64,000 nt of DNA from Pseudomonas synxantha BG33R (GCF_000263715.2 NZ_CM001514.1:4343674-4407673), one strand, 5' to 3'; positions 17,190 to 39,188 are shown, counted from the first letter of the stretch. Notes: a model not told the origin generated them from the letters alone. Made by a program: numbers and translations.

Positions 17190-18587
17190 TTAAACGCCGG
17201 CAACCGCCGCCGCCAAGGCGCGCCCGAAGATCTCGGCCACCTGGTCGACTTCGGCCGCGGTGATCACCAGCGGTGGCAGAAAGCGCACCACGCCGCCATG
17301 GCGCCCGCCCATCTCCAGGATCAGCCCGCGCTTGAGGCACTCACGCTGCACCAGCGGTGCCAGCAGGCGATGCACCGGCGGGTGCCCCAGGCTATCAAGC
17401 GGGCCCGTCGGATCCACCAGCTCCACCCCCAGCATCAGCCCACGGCCACGGATATCCCCCAGCTGCGGGAAGTCGCGCTGCAGGATGCGCAGATGCTCGC
17501 ACAGACGCTCGCCCATGGCCGCCGCATGACTGGCCAAGTCGTGATCCTTGAGGTAGCGCATCACCGCCGAGCCCGCCGCCATCGCCATCTGGTTGCCGCG
17601 GAACGTCCCGGCATGGGCACCCGGCAGCCAGGTGTCGAGCCAGTCGCGATACACCACCACCGCCAGCGGCAGGCTGCCGCCAATGGCCTTGGACATCACC
17701 ACCACATCCGGAATGATGCCGGCGTGTTCGAAGGCAAACATCTTGCCGGTACGCCCAAAGCCGCTCTGGATTTCATCGACGATCAGCGCCACCCCCGCTT
17801 GCGCGGTGATACGCCTTAAGCCACGCAACCAATCGAGATCGGCAGGGATCACGCCGCCTTCACCCTGAATCACTTCGACAATCACCGCCGCCGGCAGCAC
17901 CACCCCGGCTTCGGGATCGTTGAGCAGGTTTTCCAGGTAGTGCAGGTTGGCCCGCACACCCTGGGCGCCGCCCAGCCCGAACGGGCAGCGGTAGTCATAC
18001 GGGAATGGCAGGAACTGCACACCATTGCCCAGCAACGCCCCCAGCGGCCTCTTCGGCCCCAGGCTGCCCATCAAACTCAACGCCCCCTGGCTCATGCCGT
18101 GATAAGCGCCCTGGAACGACAGCACAGTGCTGCGCCCGGTGGCGGTGCGCACCAGCTTCAACGCGGCTTCCACCGCATCAGTGCCGGTGGGGCCGCAGAA
18201 CTGGATTTTCGCTTCCCGCGCCAGTTCCGATGGCAGCAAGCCGAACAGGTCCTGCACGAACTGATCCTTGACCGGTGTGGTCAGGTCCAGGGTGTGCAGT
18301 GGCAGCTCGTCGCTCAAGACTTGCTGGATCGCCTGGATCACCACCGGGTGGTTATGCCCCAGCGCCAGGGTGCCGGCACCGGCCAGGCAGTCGATGAAAC
18401 GCCGCCCCTCGACGTCTTCCACATACAGGCCCTTGGCGCGTTTGAGCGCCAGGGGGATACGCCGCGGGTAGCTGCGGGCGTTGGACTCCTGCTGGCGCTG
18501 GCGGGCCAGCAGCGGGGTTTCGTCAAACTGGTAGAGCGTTTCCGCAGGCGCCAGGGCGTCTTCGATACGGCTGGTAGCGACTGACAT
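17190..18587 (-). CDS. pvdH: L-2,4-diaminobutyrate:2-oxoglutarate aminotransferase PvdH
   Basis: This 465-aa PLP-dependent class III aminotransferase makes L-2,4-diaminobutyrate from aspartate semialdehyde, a precursor of the pyoverdine chromophore loaded by PvdL. Family segments are [66 protein letters not shown] and the PLP-lysine region [11 protein letters not shown]. The frame extends to 18620, but [14 protein letters not shown] at 18587 is the likely start. A PvdS box lies about 92 bp upstream. Confidence 0.93.
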   Translation of the reverse strand: MSVATSRIEDALAPAETLYQFDETPLLARQRQQESNARSYPRRIPLALKRAKGLYVEDVEGRRFIDCLAGAGTLALGHNHPVVIQAIQQVLSDELPLHTLDLTTPVKDQFVQDLFGLLPSELAREAKIQFCGPTGTDAVEAALKLVRTATGRSTVLSFQGAYHGMSQGALSLMGSLGPKRPLGALLGNGVQFLPFPYDYRCPFGLGGAQGVRANLHYLENLLNDPEAGVVLPAAVIVEVIQGEGGVIPADLDWLRGLRRITAQAGVALIVDEIQSGFGRTGKMFAFEHAGIIPDVVVMSKAIGGSLPLAVVVYRDWLDTWLPGAHAGTFRGNQMAMAAGSAVMRYLKDHDLASHAAAMGERLCEHLRILQRDFPQLGDIRGRGLMLGVELVDPTGPLDSLGHPPVHRLLAPLVQRECLKRGLILEMGGRHGGVVRFLPPLVITAAEVDQVAEIFGRALAAAVAGV

Positions 18588-18678
18588 CTCTCGATCCCTC
18601 AATACGCTGATGATGACCAAACTGCCGATCCGTTGGCGGCTGGCCCAAGGGCATGCGCACGGATTTCCTGTTCTGGAA

Positions 18679-18702
18679 ACGCATCAGCTAGAACAGGATT
18701 TA
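18679..18702 (-). promoter_or_regulatory. PvdS-dependent promoter (iron-starvation box) of pvdH
   Basis: Read on the minus strand, the site is TAAAT-N16-CGT, the exact IS-box consensus for the sigma factor PvdS. The TAAAT half is at 18698-18702 and the CGT at 18679-18681. An 8-bp inverted repeat (CCTGTTCT 18667-18674/AGAACAGG 18690-18697) overlaps it. This ties pvdH and probably mbtH to pvdS in the same window. Confidence 0.85.
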
Positions 18703-18737
18703 GGGGGCGGTGATCGATAACTGATGAATGAAGATGC

Positions 18738-18766
18738 AAATGTGGGAGCAAGCCCCCTCCCACACT
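18738..18766. repeat. Collapsed REP
   Basis: AAATGTGGGAG...CTCCCACACTT is a reduced palindrome of the GTGGGAGGGGGCTTGC class. It lies at the 3' end of the amidase gene. Confidence 0.8.
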
Positions 18767-19534
18767 TCATAGCCCGCGATATTTGTCGTTCAGTGCATAC
18801 AAGATCGCGCAGCTCTCTGCATCCAGGAACCCGCAATAATCCCTGGCCCGAAAGTGCATCTGGAACGCCCGGGTGCGCTGTTCAAAGGCTCGGCGATTCT
18901 GCGCGGGCTTGTAGCCAAAACGCTGAAACGCCCGCTCCACCTCAACCTCTGGCGGCAAGCCGACACAAAAGCGGCGCTGGTACATCGCCCGTGTGGGCTC
19001 ATCAAACCAGGCCCCAATACCGGCCTCATGCAGAACACGCCAGGGCAGCCGCGGCCCCGGATCACTCTTGCGCCAATAGGCCACATCCGAATGCCCGAGC
19101 AGGTCAGTCGGGCCGACCTGCGGATAACGTGCAAGCACGTCGCGAACCAATGCAATCAGTACATCGATCTGTGCTTCGGGGTATTCGGGAAAGGTAAATA
19201 CCCCCGCGTCATCCCGCGCCAGGTTGACGATTTCAACGCCAATCGAGCGGCTATTGAGGTCGTCCCTCCCCGCCCAATGGCTCACCCCTGCGTGCCAGGC
19301 GCGTTTGTCCTCATCCACCAGGCGAAACACGCGCAACTCTTCATAACCAGCAGCGCGGTAGCTGGATTCATCGGGGTCGGGCAGCAGATAGTGGGCGCTG
19401 ACGCCATGTTGCGTAAGGGTACGCAGGGACGAAGCAAAAGGCGCCGCGGTGTAGTGCAGGATAACCTGCTGCACGGATTCGCCTTGGCGGTCGTTGAAAT
19501 CCCTGGCAGGGAAACTGGTGTCGATAACCAACAT
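18767..19534 (-). CDS. N-acetylmuramoyl-L-alanine amidase, AmpDh3-like
   Basis: This 255-aa zinc amidase_2-family protein cleaves the lactyl-L-alanine bond of muropeptides. Zinc and catalytic residues are expected in ILHYTA (first His), GHSDVAYWRKSDPGP (His and the Lys/Asp site), and the conserved SIGVEIVNLARDD segment. A C-terminal peptidoglycan-binding-like region ends YALNDKYRGL. Length and sequence recall P. aeruginosa AmpDh3 (255 aa). The ATG at 19534 follows AAGGA at good spacing and is preferred over upstream in-frame ATGs. No signal peptide is seen. Confidence 0.87.
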   Translation of the reverse strand: MLVIDTSFPARDFNDRQGESVQQVILHYTAAPFASSLRTLTQHGVSAHYLLPDPDESSYRAAGYEELRVFRLVDEDKRAWHAGVSHWAGRDDLNSRSIGVEIVNLARDDAGVFTFPEYPEAQIDVLIALVRDVLARYPQVGPTDLLGHSDVAYWRKSDPGPRLPWRVLHEAGIGAWFDEPTRAMYQRRFCVGLPPEVEVERAFQRFGYKPAQNRRAFEQRTRAFQMHFRARDYCGFLDAESCAILYALNDKYRGL

Positions 19535-19584
19535 AAGAGCCATCCTTTTCATTTCAGGCCGAATCATTCGGCCCGTTCAAGCGC

Positions 19585-19635
19585 AAAAAAATTACCGCCA
19601 TCCTGAAGGGTTGAATGTCAGGCGGGCGGTAATTA
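19585..19635 (-). terminator. Intrinsic terminator of the dsbRS operon
   Basis: On the minus strand, AATTACCGCC (19634-19625) pairs with GGCGGTAATT (19599-19590), followed by a run of T to 19585. It lies 22 bp past the stop of the sensor kinase gene. Confidence 0.85.
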
Positions 19636-19657
19636 CTTGACACATGAAAAGCAAGGT

Positions 19658-20980
19658 TCAGCGGCGCAGCGGCATACCCAGCTCAACCCGCAAGCCGTCC
19701 GGCTGGCTGTCGAACGCAAGCGAGCAGGCGCAGCGCTGCACAATCGCCTGCACGATCGCCAGGCCCAGGCCGCAGCCTTCGCTGTTGCCATTACGCCAGA
19801 AGCGCTGGGTAAGGTATTGCAGGTCTTCGCTGGAGATCTGCTTGCCATGGTCACGCACGCGGAACACCACGTTATCCGGGGTAGAAAACACGTGCAGTTC
19901 CACGCGGGTATCGGCGGGGGTATGGCGCAAGGCGTTGTCCAGCAGGTTACGCAAGGCCGCGACGGCGAGGCCTACGGGCATTTCTACCGGAACGTGGGAG
20001 AGGTCCGGCGCAAGAATAAGATCGATACGGGAATTGTCACCGGCATTGGCGTCCTGGATCGCCAACCTGGCGACTTCTTCGGCACTGGACTGCAAGCCAT
20101 CGTCAAACGACAAGCTGCCCTCCACCCGCGCCAACAGCAACAACTGCTCCAGCGTGCGATGCAAGCGGTCGGCGCCCTCCTCGGCGTGCGCCAGCGACTG
20201 GTCGCGCGCCGCGCCTTCGGTCATGCGCGCCACTTGCAGGTGGGTCTTGATTGCCGTCAACGGGCTGCGCAGTTCATGGGCCGCGTCACCGGTCAGGCGG
20301 CGCTCGCGCTCAATGGTCTTGGCGATGCGCTGCAACAGTTGGTTCTGGGTGTCGAGCAACGGCTTGAGCTCGCTGGGCAACGGGTGAATCTGCAAGGGTT
20401 CGAGAGAGTCGGCGCTGCGGCGCATCAAGGCGTCGCGCATACGATTGAGCGGCACCAGGCTCTGGCCGATGCCCAGCCACAACAGGCACAGGCAACCGAG
20501 CAATGCCACGCCGACCGGTACCGATGCCGCCAGCAGGATCGACAGGTTGAGTGCCTCACGCTCCACCTGGCGGTCTGCGGTGGTGATCAGCAGGTCACCC
20601 CGGGACAGGGTGAAACTGCGCCAACCCACACCATCGATCATCTGGTCACGAAAGCCACTCCTGCGCGACTCCAGACCTTCATCCGGGGTCGTGTGGCTGC
20701 GTGCCAGGATCTCGCCGCGCAAGGAACTGACCTGGCAGGCCATGCCCCCCGGCACATTCAATTGCTCGGTGCGCAAATGTGCACCACCGCTGACGCTGGC
20801 CAGACCCGGCATCTGCTCGGTAAGCCCGGCTACCATGCGCGCCGAGGCCACCAGGCGCTGGTCGAGGGAAAACATCATCTGGTTGCGCAAGTCATTGAGC
20901 ATCCAGGCGGCCGCCAGCACCCAGATCAGCACAAAAGCGGCGCCCAGCTTGAACGTCAGGCGCAGGCGCAAGCTCATCAC
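19658..20980 (-). CDS. dsbS: Sensor histidine kinase, DsbS-type
   Basis: This 440-aa membrane kinase has an N-terminal helix (LTFKLGAAFVLIWVLAAAWML), a periplasmic domain of about 130 residues and a second helix (ILLAASVPVGVALLGCLCLLWLG). A HisKA box, DAAHELRSPLTAIKTHL (His near residue 235), and an ATPase domain with LLDNALRHTP, VRDHGKQIS and GCGLGLAIV follow. The start overlaps the regulator stop by 4 bp. In P. aeruginosa a pair next to dsbDEG has been named DsbRS and reported as copper-responsive; the same gene order here supports that role, though the signal is not proven. Confidence 0.85.
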   Translation of the reverse strand: MMSLRLRLTFKLGAAFVLIWVLAAAWMLNDLRNQMMFSLDQRLVASARMVAGLTEQMPGLASVSGGAHLRTEQLNVPGGMACQVSSLRGEILARSHTTPDEGLESRRSGFRDQMIDGVGWRSFTLSRGDLLITTADRQVEREALNLSILLAASVPVGVALLGCLCLLWLGIGQSLVPLNRMRDALMRRSADSLEPLQIHPLPSELKPLLDTQNQLLQRIAKTIERERRLTGDAAHELRSPLTAIKTHLQVARMTEGAARDQSLAHAEEGADRLHRTLEQLLLLARVEGSLSFDDGLQSSAEEVARLAIQDANAGDNSRIDLILAPDLSHVPVEMPVGLAVAALRNLLDNALRHTPADTRVELHVFSTPDNVVFRVRDHGKQISSEDLQYLTQRFWRNGNSEGCGLGLAIVQAIVQRCACSLAFDSQPDGLRVELGMPLRR

Positions 20981-21657
20981 TGAGTGTTCTCTCCTGCATC
21001 AGCCGGCCCCAGGCGATAGCCCAAGCCCCTGACGGTCTCGACGATGCCATTGCCCAACTTGCGCCGCAGGTGATGGATATGCACGTTGAGCGCGTTGCTT
21101 TCCAGCTCATCGCTGAATCCGTAGATGCTGTCCTTGAGCTGCTCGCTGGACAACACACGGCCCTTGTTGTGCAGCAGCGCCTGCAACAGCGCCTGTTCGC
21201 GACGGGACAGGTCCACCGGCTGGCCATCCAGGAAGGTCTCGCGGCTGCTGGGGTCGTAGGCCAGGCGGCCGTGCTCGATGAGATTGACACTGCGCCCCGC
21301 CACCCGGCGCAACAGGGTTTGCAGGCGGGCGGCGAGTTCGCGCAGGTCGAAGGGCTTGAGCAGGTAGTCATCGGCGCCCGCTTGCAGGCCGTCGACGCGG
21401 TTGGTCACCGAGTCCCGCGCGGTGAGGATCAGCACGGGAATTTCCAGGCCCTGGCTGCGCTGTTGTTGCAGCAGCTTGAGGCCATCTTCGTCAGGCAGGC
21501 CGAGGTCGAGCACCATGATGTCGAACGCTGCGGCCTTGAGCATCGCCCTGGCGGCTGCGGCCGTGGCCACGCGCTCGACCGTAAAGCCCTGGGCACCGAG
21601 GCCGGCCACGATACCGCTGGCGATCAGTTCGTCGTCTTCACAGACCAGTACGTGCAT
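20977..21657 (-). CDS. dsbR: OmpR-family response regulator, DsbR-type
   Basis: This 226-aa regulator has a receiver domain with acidic pocket E7-D8-D9, phospho-acceptor Asp51 in MVLDLGLPDEDG and Lys near 101 (YLLKPFDLRELAARL). A C-terminal winged helix ends ALNVHIHHLRRKLG and VRGLGYRLG. It is transcribed first in the pair and divergently from dsbD. Its likely targets are the dsbD promoter and its own, through the direct repeat at 21767-21787. Confidence 0.87.
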   Translation of the reverse strand: MHVLVCEDDELIASGIVAGLGAQGFTVERVATAAAARAMLKAAAFDIMVLDLGLPDEDGLKLLQQQRSQGLEIPVLILTARDSVTNRVDGLQAGADDYLLKPFDLRELAARLQTLLRRVAGRSVNLIEHGRLAYDPSSRETFLDGQPVDLSRREQALLQALLHNKGRVLSSEQLKDSIYGFSDELESNALNVHIHHLRRKLGNGIVETVRGLGYRLGPADAGENTQ

Positions 21658-21766
21658 GCTGAACCCTTCATGAAAGATGGGGGTGATTAGAAAAGTGCCA
21701 GATTAAGCGCGCATTATGCCGCTAAAGTTAACAACATCAGATTATCCCTACACTCTAGAATAGCGC

Positions 21767-21804
21767 CGGTTAATCATCGGTTAATCAGCGCCACACATTG
21801 TGTG
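21767..21804. promoter_or_regulatory. Direct-repeat and palindrome in the dsbR-dsbD intergenic region
   Basis: CGGTTAATCA occurs at 21767-21776 and again at 21778-21787, an 11-bp period as for tandem half-sites of OmpR-type regulators. A palindrome CACACA-T-TGTGTG follows at 21792-21804. The divergent genes start at 21657 and 21834. Repeats are seen; DsbR binding is inference. Confidence 0.5.
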
Positions 21805-21833
21805 CCTCACTTGCATCGAACTAAGGCTTGACC

Positions 21834-23561
21834 ATGCGGCATCTGTTTACCTTTCTGCTGGTGTTGTTCGCGGGATTCGCCCAGGCAGCGCCGGGCAACC
21901 CCTTCGAAACCAAACCCGACTTTCTCCCGGTGGGCAAAGCCTTCACCTTTACCTCCGAACGTCTTGAAAGTGGCGAAACCCAACTGTATTGGCAGATAGC
22001 CGACGGTTACTACCTGTACCAGCAACGCATGAAGTTCGACGGTTTGGCCGAACAACCCGTGCTGCCCCAGGGTGAAGCCCATAGCGATGAGTTCTTCGGC
22101 GAACAGCAAGTGTATCGCCAGGGCCTGGAAGTGAAGATCCCGGCCGGCGCCACCGGCAAGGTCAAGCTGGGCTGGCAGGGCTGTGCCGATGCAGGCCTGT
22201 GTTATCCACCGCAGTCGATCACCGTGGACCTGGGCGGCAACCCGGCCGTAGCCGCTACCGCGCAGGCCCAGGACCAAAGCCTGGCCAGCGGCCTGCAACA
22301 ACGCAGCCTGGGCTGGAGCCTGCTGATATTCTTTGGCCTGGGCCTGTTGTTGGCGTTTGCGCCCTGCTCGCTGCCGATGCTGCCGATTCTCGCCGGCCTG
22401 GTGGTGGGCAGTGGCGCCAGCCCGCGCCGTGGTTTTGCCCTGGCCGGTAGCTACGTGGTGTGCATGGCACTGGTGTATGCGGGCCTGGGTGTGATGGCCG
22501 CGCTGCTTGGCGCCAACCTCGCCGCGCTGCTGCAAACCCCGTGGATCCTCGGCAGTTTTGCCGCGCTGTTCGTGCTGCTGGCCCTGCCGATGTTCGGCTT
22601 CTTTGAATTGCAGTTGCCCGCCTTCCTGCGCGACCGTCTCGATAACGTCAGCCGCCAGCAAAGCGGTGGCAGCCTGGTGGGTGCTGGTGTGCTCGGCGCG
22701 CTGTCCGGCCTGCTGGTGGGCCCGTGCATGACCGCGCCCCTGGCCGGCGCCCTGCTGTATATCGCCCAGAGCGGCAATGCGCTGCACGGTGGCCTGATCC
22801 TGTTCGCCATGGGCATCGGTATCGGCATTCCGCTGTTGCTGCTGGTGACCGTGGGCAATCGCTTCCTGCCCAAGCCGGGCACCTGGATGAACGTGCTCAA
22901 GGGTATCTTCGGCTTCCTGTTCCTGGGCACCGCCGTGCTGATGATTCGCCCAGTGGTCGGCGACAGCCTGTGGATCGGCCTGTGGGGTGCGTTGGCGCTG
23001 GTGATGGCGTACTGCGGCTGGACACTGGCCCGTGAGTTCGGCCTGGCCGCCAAGGTGTTCGGCGCAGGTTCCCTGGTGCTGGGCCTGTGGGGCGCGATAC
23101 TGGTGGTGGGCGCAGCCGGTGGCAGCGATGAGCTGTGGCAACCGTTGAAGGTTTACAGCGGCTCAAAGGTCGCCGGTGCACCGAGCGCTCACGATGCCTT
23201 CACCACCATCAATGACCCGGCCGTGCTGCAAAGCCAGCTCGACAGCGCCAAGGCCCAGGGCCAATGGGTGCTGCTGGACTATTACGCTGACTGGTGCGTG
23301 TCGTGCAAGATCATGGAAAAACAGGTGTTCGGCAAACCCGAGGTGATGGACGCGCTCAAAGACGTGCGCCTGCTACGCCTGGACGTCACCGCCGACAACG
23401 CTGCCAGCCGCGAACTGCTGGGCCGCTACAAGGTGCCGGGGCCACCGAGCTTCGTGTGGATCGGCCCGGACGGTGATGAACGTCGCGCCCAACGCATCAC
23501 CGGCGAAGTGGATGCCGCCGCCTTCCTGCAACGCTGGACGCAAACCCGAGACGCGCGCTGA
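21834..23561 (+). CDS. dsbD: Thiol:disulfide interchange protein DsbD
   Basis: This 575-aa protein carries electrons from cytoplasmic thioredoxin to periplasmic partners. A signal peptide (MRHLFTFLLVLFAGFAQA) leads to an alpha domain with Cys117 and Cys123 (GCADAGLCYPP). Eight membrane helices follow with Cys178 (AFAPCSLPM) and Cys298 (VGPCMTAP), then a thioredoxin-like gamma domain with C488-V-S-C491. All three redox pairs are present. ATG 21834 follows TAAGG and is preferred over TTG at 21828. The stop overlaps the next start by one base (TGATG). Confidence 0.93.
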   Translation: MRHLFTFLLVLFAGFAQAAPGNPFETKPDFLPVGKAFTFTSERLESGETQLYWQIADGYYLYQQRMKFDGLAEQPVLPQGEAHSDEFFGEQQVYRQGLEVKIPAGATGKVKLGWQGCADAGLCYPPQSITVDLGGNPAVAATAQAQDQSLASGLQQRSLGWSLLIFFGLGLLLAFAPCSLPMLPILAGLVVGSGASPRRGFALAGSYVVCMALVYAGLGVMAALLGANLAALLQTPWILGSFAALFVLLALPMFGFFELQLPAFLRDRLDNVSRQQSGGSLVGAGVLGALSGLLVGPCMTAPLAGALLYIAQSGNALHGGLILFAMGIGIGIPLLLLVTVGNRFLPKPGTWMNVLKGIFGFLFLGTAVLMIRPVVGDSLWIGLWGALALVMAYCGWTLAREFGLAAKVFGAGSLVLGLWGAILVVGAAGGSDELWQPLKVYSGSKVAGAPSAHDAFTTINDPAVLQSQLDSAKAQGQWVLLDYYADWCVSCKIMEKQVFGKPEVMDALKDVRLLRLDVTADNAASRELLGRYKVPGPPSFVWIGPDGDERRAQRITGEVDAAAFLQRWTQTRDAR

Positions 23562-24406
23562 TGTTGACCCTGACCATCGGCACATTCGCCATCGCCCTGA
23601 ATCACATCCTGCTGATCAGCGCGCTGATTCTCGCCACCCTGGTGGGCTGGCGCGTGGCCAAGCGTGGCGGTGAGAACCCCGAATCGGTGCTGTTCAGCCT
23701 GTTCCTGCTGGGCATGTTGGCCGCCCGCGTCAGCTTCGTGCTGATGTACTGGAGTTATTACAGCAACGACTGGGTGGAGATGGTCGACTTGCGTGACGGT
23801 GGTTTCCTCGCCTGGCCCGGGATTATTGTGCTGATCCTCGGCGCGCTGGCGTATGGCTGGCGTCGCCCGGCCCTGCGCAAGCCGCTCAGCGCCGGGGTGA
23901 TCACCGGTCTGTTGTTCTGGGGCATGGCCAGCCTTTCCCTCAGCCTGTATGAAAAAGGCACGCGCCTGCCGGACATCACCCTGCGCAACGCCAATGGCGA
24001 GGTGGTGCAACTGGCGGATTACCAGGGTGGCCCGCTGGTGATCAACCTGTGGGCCACCTGGTGCCCGCCGTGCCGGCGCGAAATGCCCGTGCTGGAAAAC
24101 GCCCAGCGTATGCGCCCCGACGTGACCTTTCTGTTCGTCAACCAGGCCGAGAGCATGCAAAGCGTCAGCACCTACCTGGCCACCCAGGGCCTGAACCTGG
24201 ACAACATGCTGTTCGACGCCAGCGGCCGCCTCGGCCAAGCCGTGGGCTCCATGGCCCTGCCGACCACGCTGTTCTACCAAGCCGATGGGCGCCTGATCAA
24301 CAGCCACCTGGGCGAACTCTCCGAAGCCAGCCTGGCCCGCGCCATGGAACCCTTCGATGACACCACGACAAGGAAACCGACATGCCTCGCCTCCGCCACC
24401 TGCTGA
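23561..24406 (+). CDS. dsbE: TlpA/DsbE-type thioredoxin fused to a multi-helix membrane N-terminus
   Basis: In this 281-aa protein, residues 1 to about 130 form four or so hydrophobic helices (HILLISALILATLVGW, LFSLFLLGMLAARVSFVL, FLAWPGIIVLILGALAYGW, VITGLLFWGMASLSLSLY). These resemble part of a prolipoprotein diacylglyceryl transferase-like fold. Residues about 135-265 are a TlpA-like thioredoxin with the active site W-C168-P-P-C171 and cis-proline MALPTT. It should reduce disulfides outside the inner membrane, recharged by DsbD. It overlaps dsbG by 25 bp. The membrane part is larger than the single anchor of ordinary DsbE. Confidence 0.85.
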   Translation: MLTLTIGTFAIALNHILLISALILATLVGWRVAKRGGENPESVLFSLFLLGMLAARVSFVLMYWSYYSNDWVEMVDLRDGGFLAWPGIIVLILGALAYGWRRPALRKPLSAGVITGLLFWGMASLSLSLYEKGTRLPDITLRNANGEVVQLADYQGGPLVINLWATWCPPCRREMPVLENAQRMRPDVTFLFVNQAESMQSVSTYLATQGLNLDNMLFDASGRLGQAVGSMALPTTLFYQADGRLINSHLGELSEASLARAMEPFDDTTTRKPTCLASATC

Positions 24407-25143
24407 CCCTGCTGCCCTTGACGCTCGCCGCCTCCCTGGCCCAGGCCGAAGACTGGCCGGCGCCGATCAAACAGATCGAAGCCAAGGGCGCCAGGATCAT
24501 CGGTAAATTCGATGCCCCCAGCGGCCTCACCGGCTACGCCACCCAGTACCAGAACCGTGGCATGGCCCTGTACCTGACCGCCGACGGCAAAAACGTGATC
24601 GCCGGCAACCTGTACGACGCCCAGGGCAATGACCTGAGCACCGCGCCTCTGGAAAAACTGGTGTACGCACCCATGGCCAAGGAAGTCTGGGCCAAGATGG
24701 AAAAAAGCAGCTGGATCCAGGACGGCGACAAAAACGCCCCGCGCACCGTCTACCTGTTCAGCGACCCCAACTGCCCCTACTGCAACATGTTCTGGGAACA
24801 GGCGCGCCCGTGGGTCAAGGCCGGCAAGGTGCAGCTGCGCCACATCATGGTCGGCATCATCCGCGAAGACAGCCCAGGCAAATCCGCCGCCCTGCTCGCC
24901 GCCAAAGACCCGCAAAAAGCCCTGCAAGAACACGAAGCCGCCGGCAAGGGCAGCAAACTCAAGGCGCTGGAAAAGATCCCGGCCGAGGTCGAGGCCAAGC
25001 TCGATGCCAATATGAAGTTGATGGATGAACTGGAGTTGTCGGCGACGCCGGCGATTTTCTATCTGGATGATAAAGGCGGGTTGCAGCAACAACAGGGGGC
25101 GCCTTCGCCGGAGAAGTTAGTGAAGATTCTCGGGCCAAAATAA
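24382..25143 (+). CDS. dsbG: Thiol:disulfide interchange protein DsbG
   Basis: This 253-aa periplasmic protein has a signal peptide (MPRLRHLLTLLPLTLAASLAQA), an N-terminal dimerisation domain of about 90 residues, and a thioredoxin domain with C131-P-Y-C134 and cis-proline LSATPAIF. It is expected to isomerise wrong disulfides or rescue oxidised single cysteines, and is kept reduced by DsbD. It is the third gene of the dsbDEG operon and is followed by a REPIN. Confidence 0.91.
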   Translation: MPRLRHLLTLLPLTLAASLAQAEDWPAPIKQIEAKGARIIGKFDAPSGLTGYATQYQNRGMALYLTADGKNVIAGNLYDAQGNDLSTAPLEKLVYAPMAKEVWAKMEKSSWIQDGDKNAPRTVYLFSDPNCPYCNMFWEQARPWVKAGKVQLRHIMVGIIREDSPGKSAALLAAKDPQKALQEHEAAGKGSKLKALEKIPAEVEAKLDANMKLMDELELSATPAIFYLDDKGGLQQQQGAPSPEKLVKILGPK

Positions 25144-25160
25144 GCGCCGCCCTCGCAGGT

Positions 25161-25240
25161 GCCATCGCAGGCAAGCCAGCTCCCACATTTGAATGTATTC
25201 ACAACTCAACATGTGGGAGCTGGCTTGCCTGCGATGAGGC
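25161..25240. repeat. REPIN between dsbG and pvdL ends
   Basis: GCCATCGCAGGCAAGCCAGC... (25161-25190) and its near-perfect complement (25211-25240) face each other across 20 bp. It separates the converging dsbG and pvdL genes. Confidence 0.9.
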
Positions 25241-25258
25241 CCTGACAGGCAACGACGA

Positions 25259-38155
<12,897 letters not shown>

Positions 38156-38206
38156 GGGGTTCCTGCCTGAAATCGGCTTACGGGAAATTCGGGAAGTCGG
38201 TGAGGT

Positions 38207-38959
38207 TCAGCCGGCGGCAAGTTGCCGTGCCGCGCCAATGCGCCAGCGCGCCAGGTGTTCGTCGGCATAGCGCCGCAGGCAGCGCAATACCGCGCTTTCG
38301 TGCTGTACGAGAAAGAAGTGATGGCCGTCGAACATATCCAGGGAAAAACCGCTGGCGGCGTCGAGTTGCCAGTCGAGCAACTGGTCGGCGCGCACGCTGT
38401 CCTGCTTGCCGCCAAACACATGAATCGGCAGGCCAAGCGGCTCGCGCTCGCCGTAGATGAAGCTGCCGCACAGCAGGAAGTCGGCGCGCAGGATCGGCAA
38501 CATCAACTGCATCAACTCGGGGCTGGCCAGGGCTTCTTCGGCCGTGCCCTGCAATTCGCGCAGGCGGGCGATCAGTTGGGCATCGGTCTTCTCGATCGCG
38601 TATTCGCTGACATCGCGCCGCGCCGGGCCAGCCGTGCCTGAAGCAAATAACGCCAGGGGCGCAGGCACATTGCGCGCACTCAAGGCATGGGCCAACTCGA
38701 ACGCCAACAGCCCACCCAGGCTGTGACCGAACAAGGCATAAGGGCCGTCGAGATCACGGCTGATTTCCTCAGCCAATTGCGCCGCCAGAGCCTTGATATC
38801 GCGCTGCAACGGCTCGTCCATGCGCCTGCCGCGCCCGGGTAATTCCAGCGGGCATACCTGCAACCAATCCGGCAGGACGCGGCGCCAGCGAGCATAGACC
38901 GAGGCGCTGGCGCCTGAGTGGGGCAGGCAAAACAGACGCAGCCGGGTGGGCGTATTCAT
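38207..38959 (-). CDS. pvdG: Type II thioesterase PvdG
   Basis: This 250-aa alpha/beta-hydrolase is expected to clear misloaded groups from pyoverdine NRPS carriers. It shows the nucleophile motif GHSLGG with Ser80, the [11 protein letters not shown] loop, and the late [13 protein letters not shown] segment with the catalytic His. The frame extends to 39061, but the ATG at 38959 gives [16 protein letters not shown], the usual beginning. It is the first gene of a pvdG-pvdL unit, with 51 bp between them, driven by an IS-box-like promoter. Confidence 0.92.
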   Translation of the reverse strand: MNTPTRLRLFCLPHSGASASVYARWRRVLPDWLQVCPLELPGRGRRMDEPLQRDIKALAAQLAEEISRDLDGPYALFGHSLGGLLAFELAHALSARNVPAPLALFASGTAGPARRDVSEYAIEKTDAQLIARLRELQGTAEEALASPELMQLMLPILRADFLLCGSFIYGEREPLGLPIHVFGGKQDSVRADQLLDWQLDAASGFSLDMFDGHHFFLVQHESAVLRCLRRYADEHLARWRIGAARQLAAG

Positions 38960-39069
38960 CACGCAAGCACTCCAAACCGACACATGCCCAATGCACGATA
39001 AAAACCCATCTGCTCCTCCTGCGGGTGCTGATCCTTGGCCGTTTGTTAACAGGCCTGTCACCCAGAAGA

Positions 39070-39093
39070 ACGGACGGCCCCGGCAAATAATTA
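39070..39093 (-). promoter_or_regulatory. Probable PvdS-dependent promoter of pvdG-pvdL
   Basis: On the minus strand, TAATT (39093-39089), a 16-bp spacer and CGT (39072-39070) match the PvdS box TAAAT-N16-CGT with one mismatch. It lies 111 bp before the pvdG start. The rest of the 301-bp pvdG-pvdS gap holds the Fur-regulated pvdS promoter. Confidence 0.7.
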
Positions 39094-39161
39094 GTCGCAG
39101 GGGGCGAGCGAGACGTGGTTCACACCTTCCACAAAGGCATAAGATTAGTTCGCCTTCTCAT

Positions 39162-39188
39162 TTGACAATCATTATCATTCAGCATAAT
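39162..39188 (+). promoter_or_regulatory. Fur-regulated pvdS promoter
   Basis: A -35 TTGACA (39162-39167) and a -10-like CATAAT (39183-39188) flank a sequence at 39164-39182. By hand count it matches 14 of 19 positions of the Fur consensus GATAATGATAATCATTATC on the opposite strand. Fur-Fe would therefore block pvdS, and through it the PvdS-dependent genes, in iron-rich cells. Confidence 0.8.
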
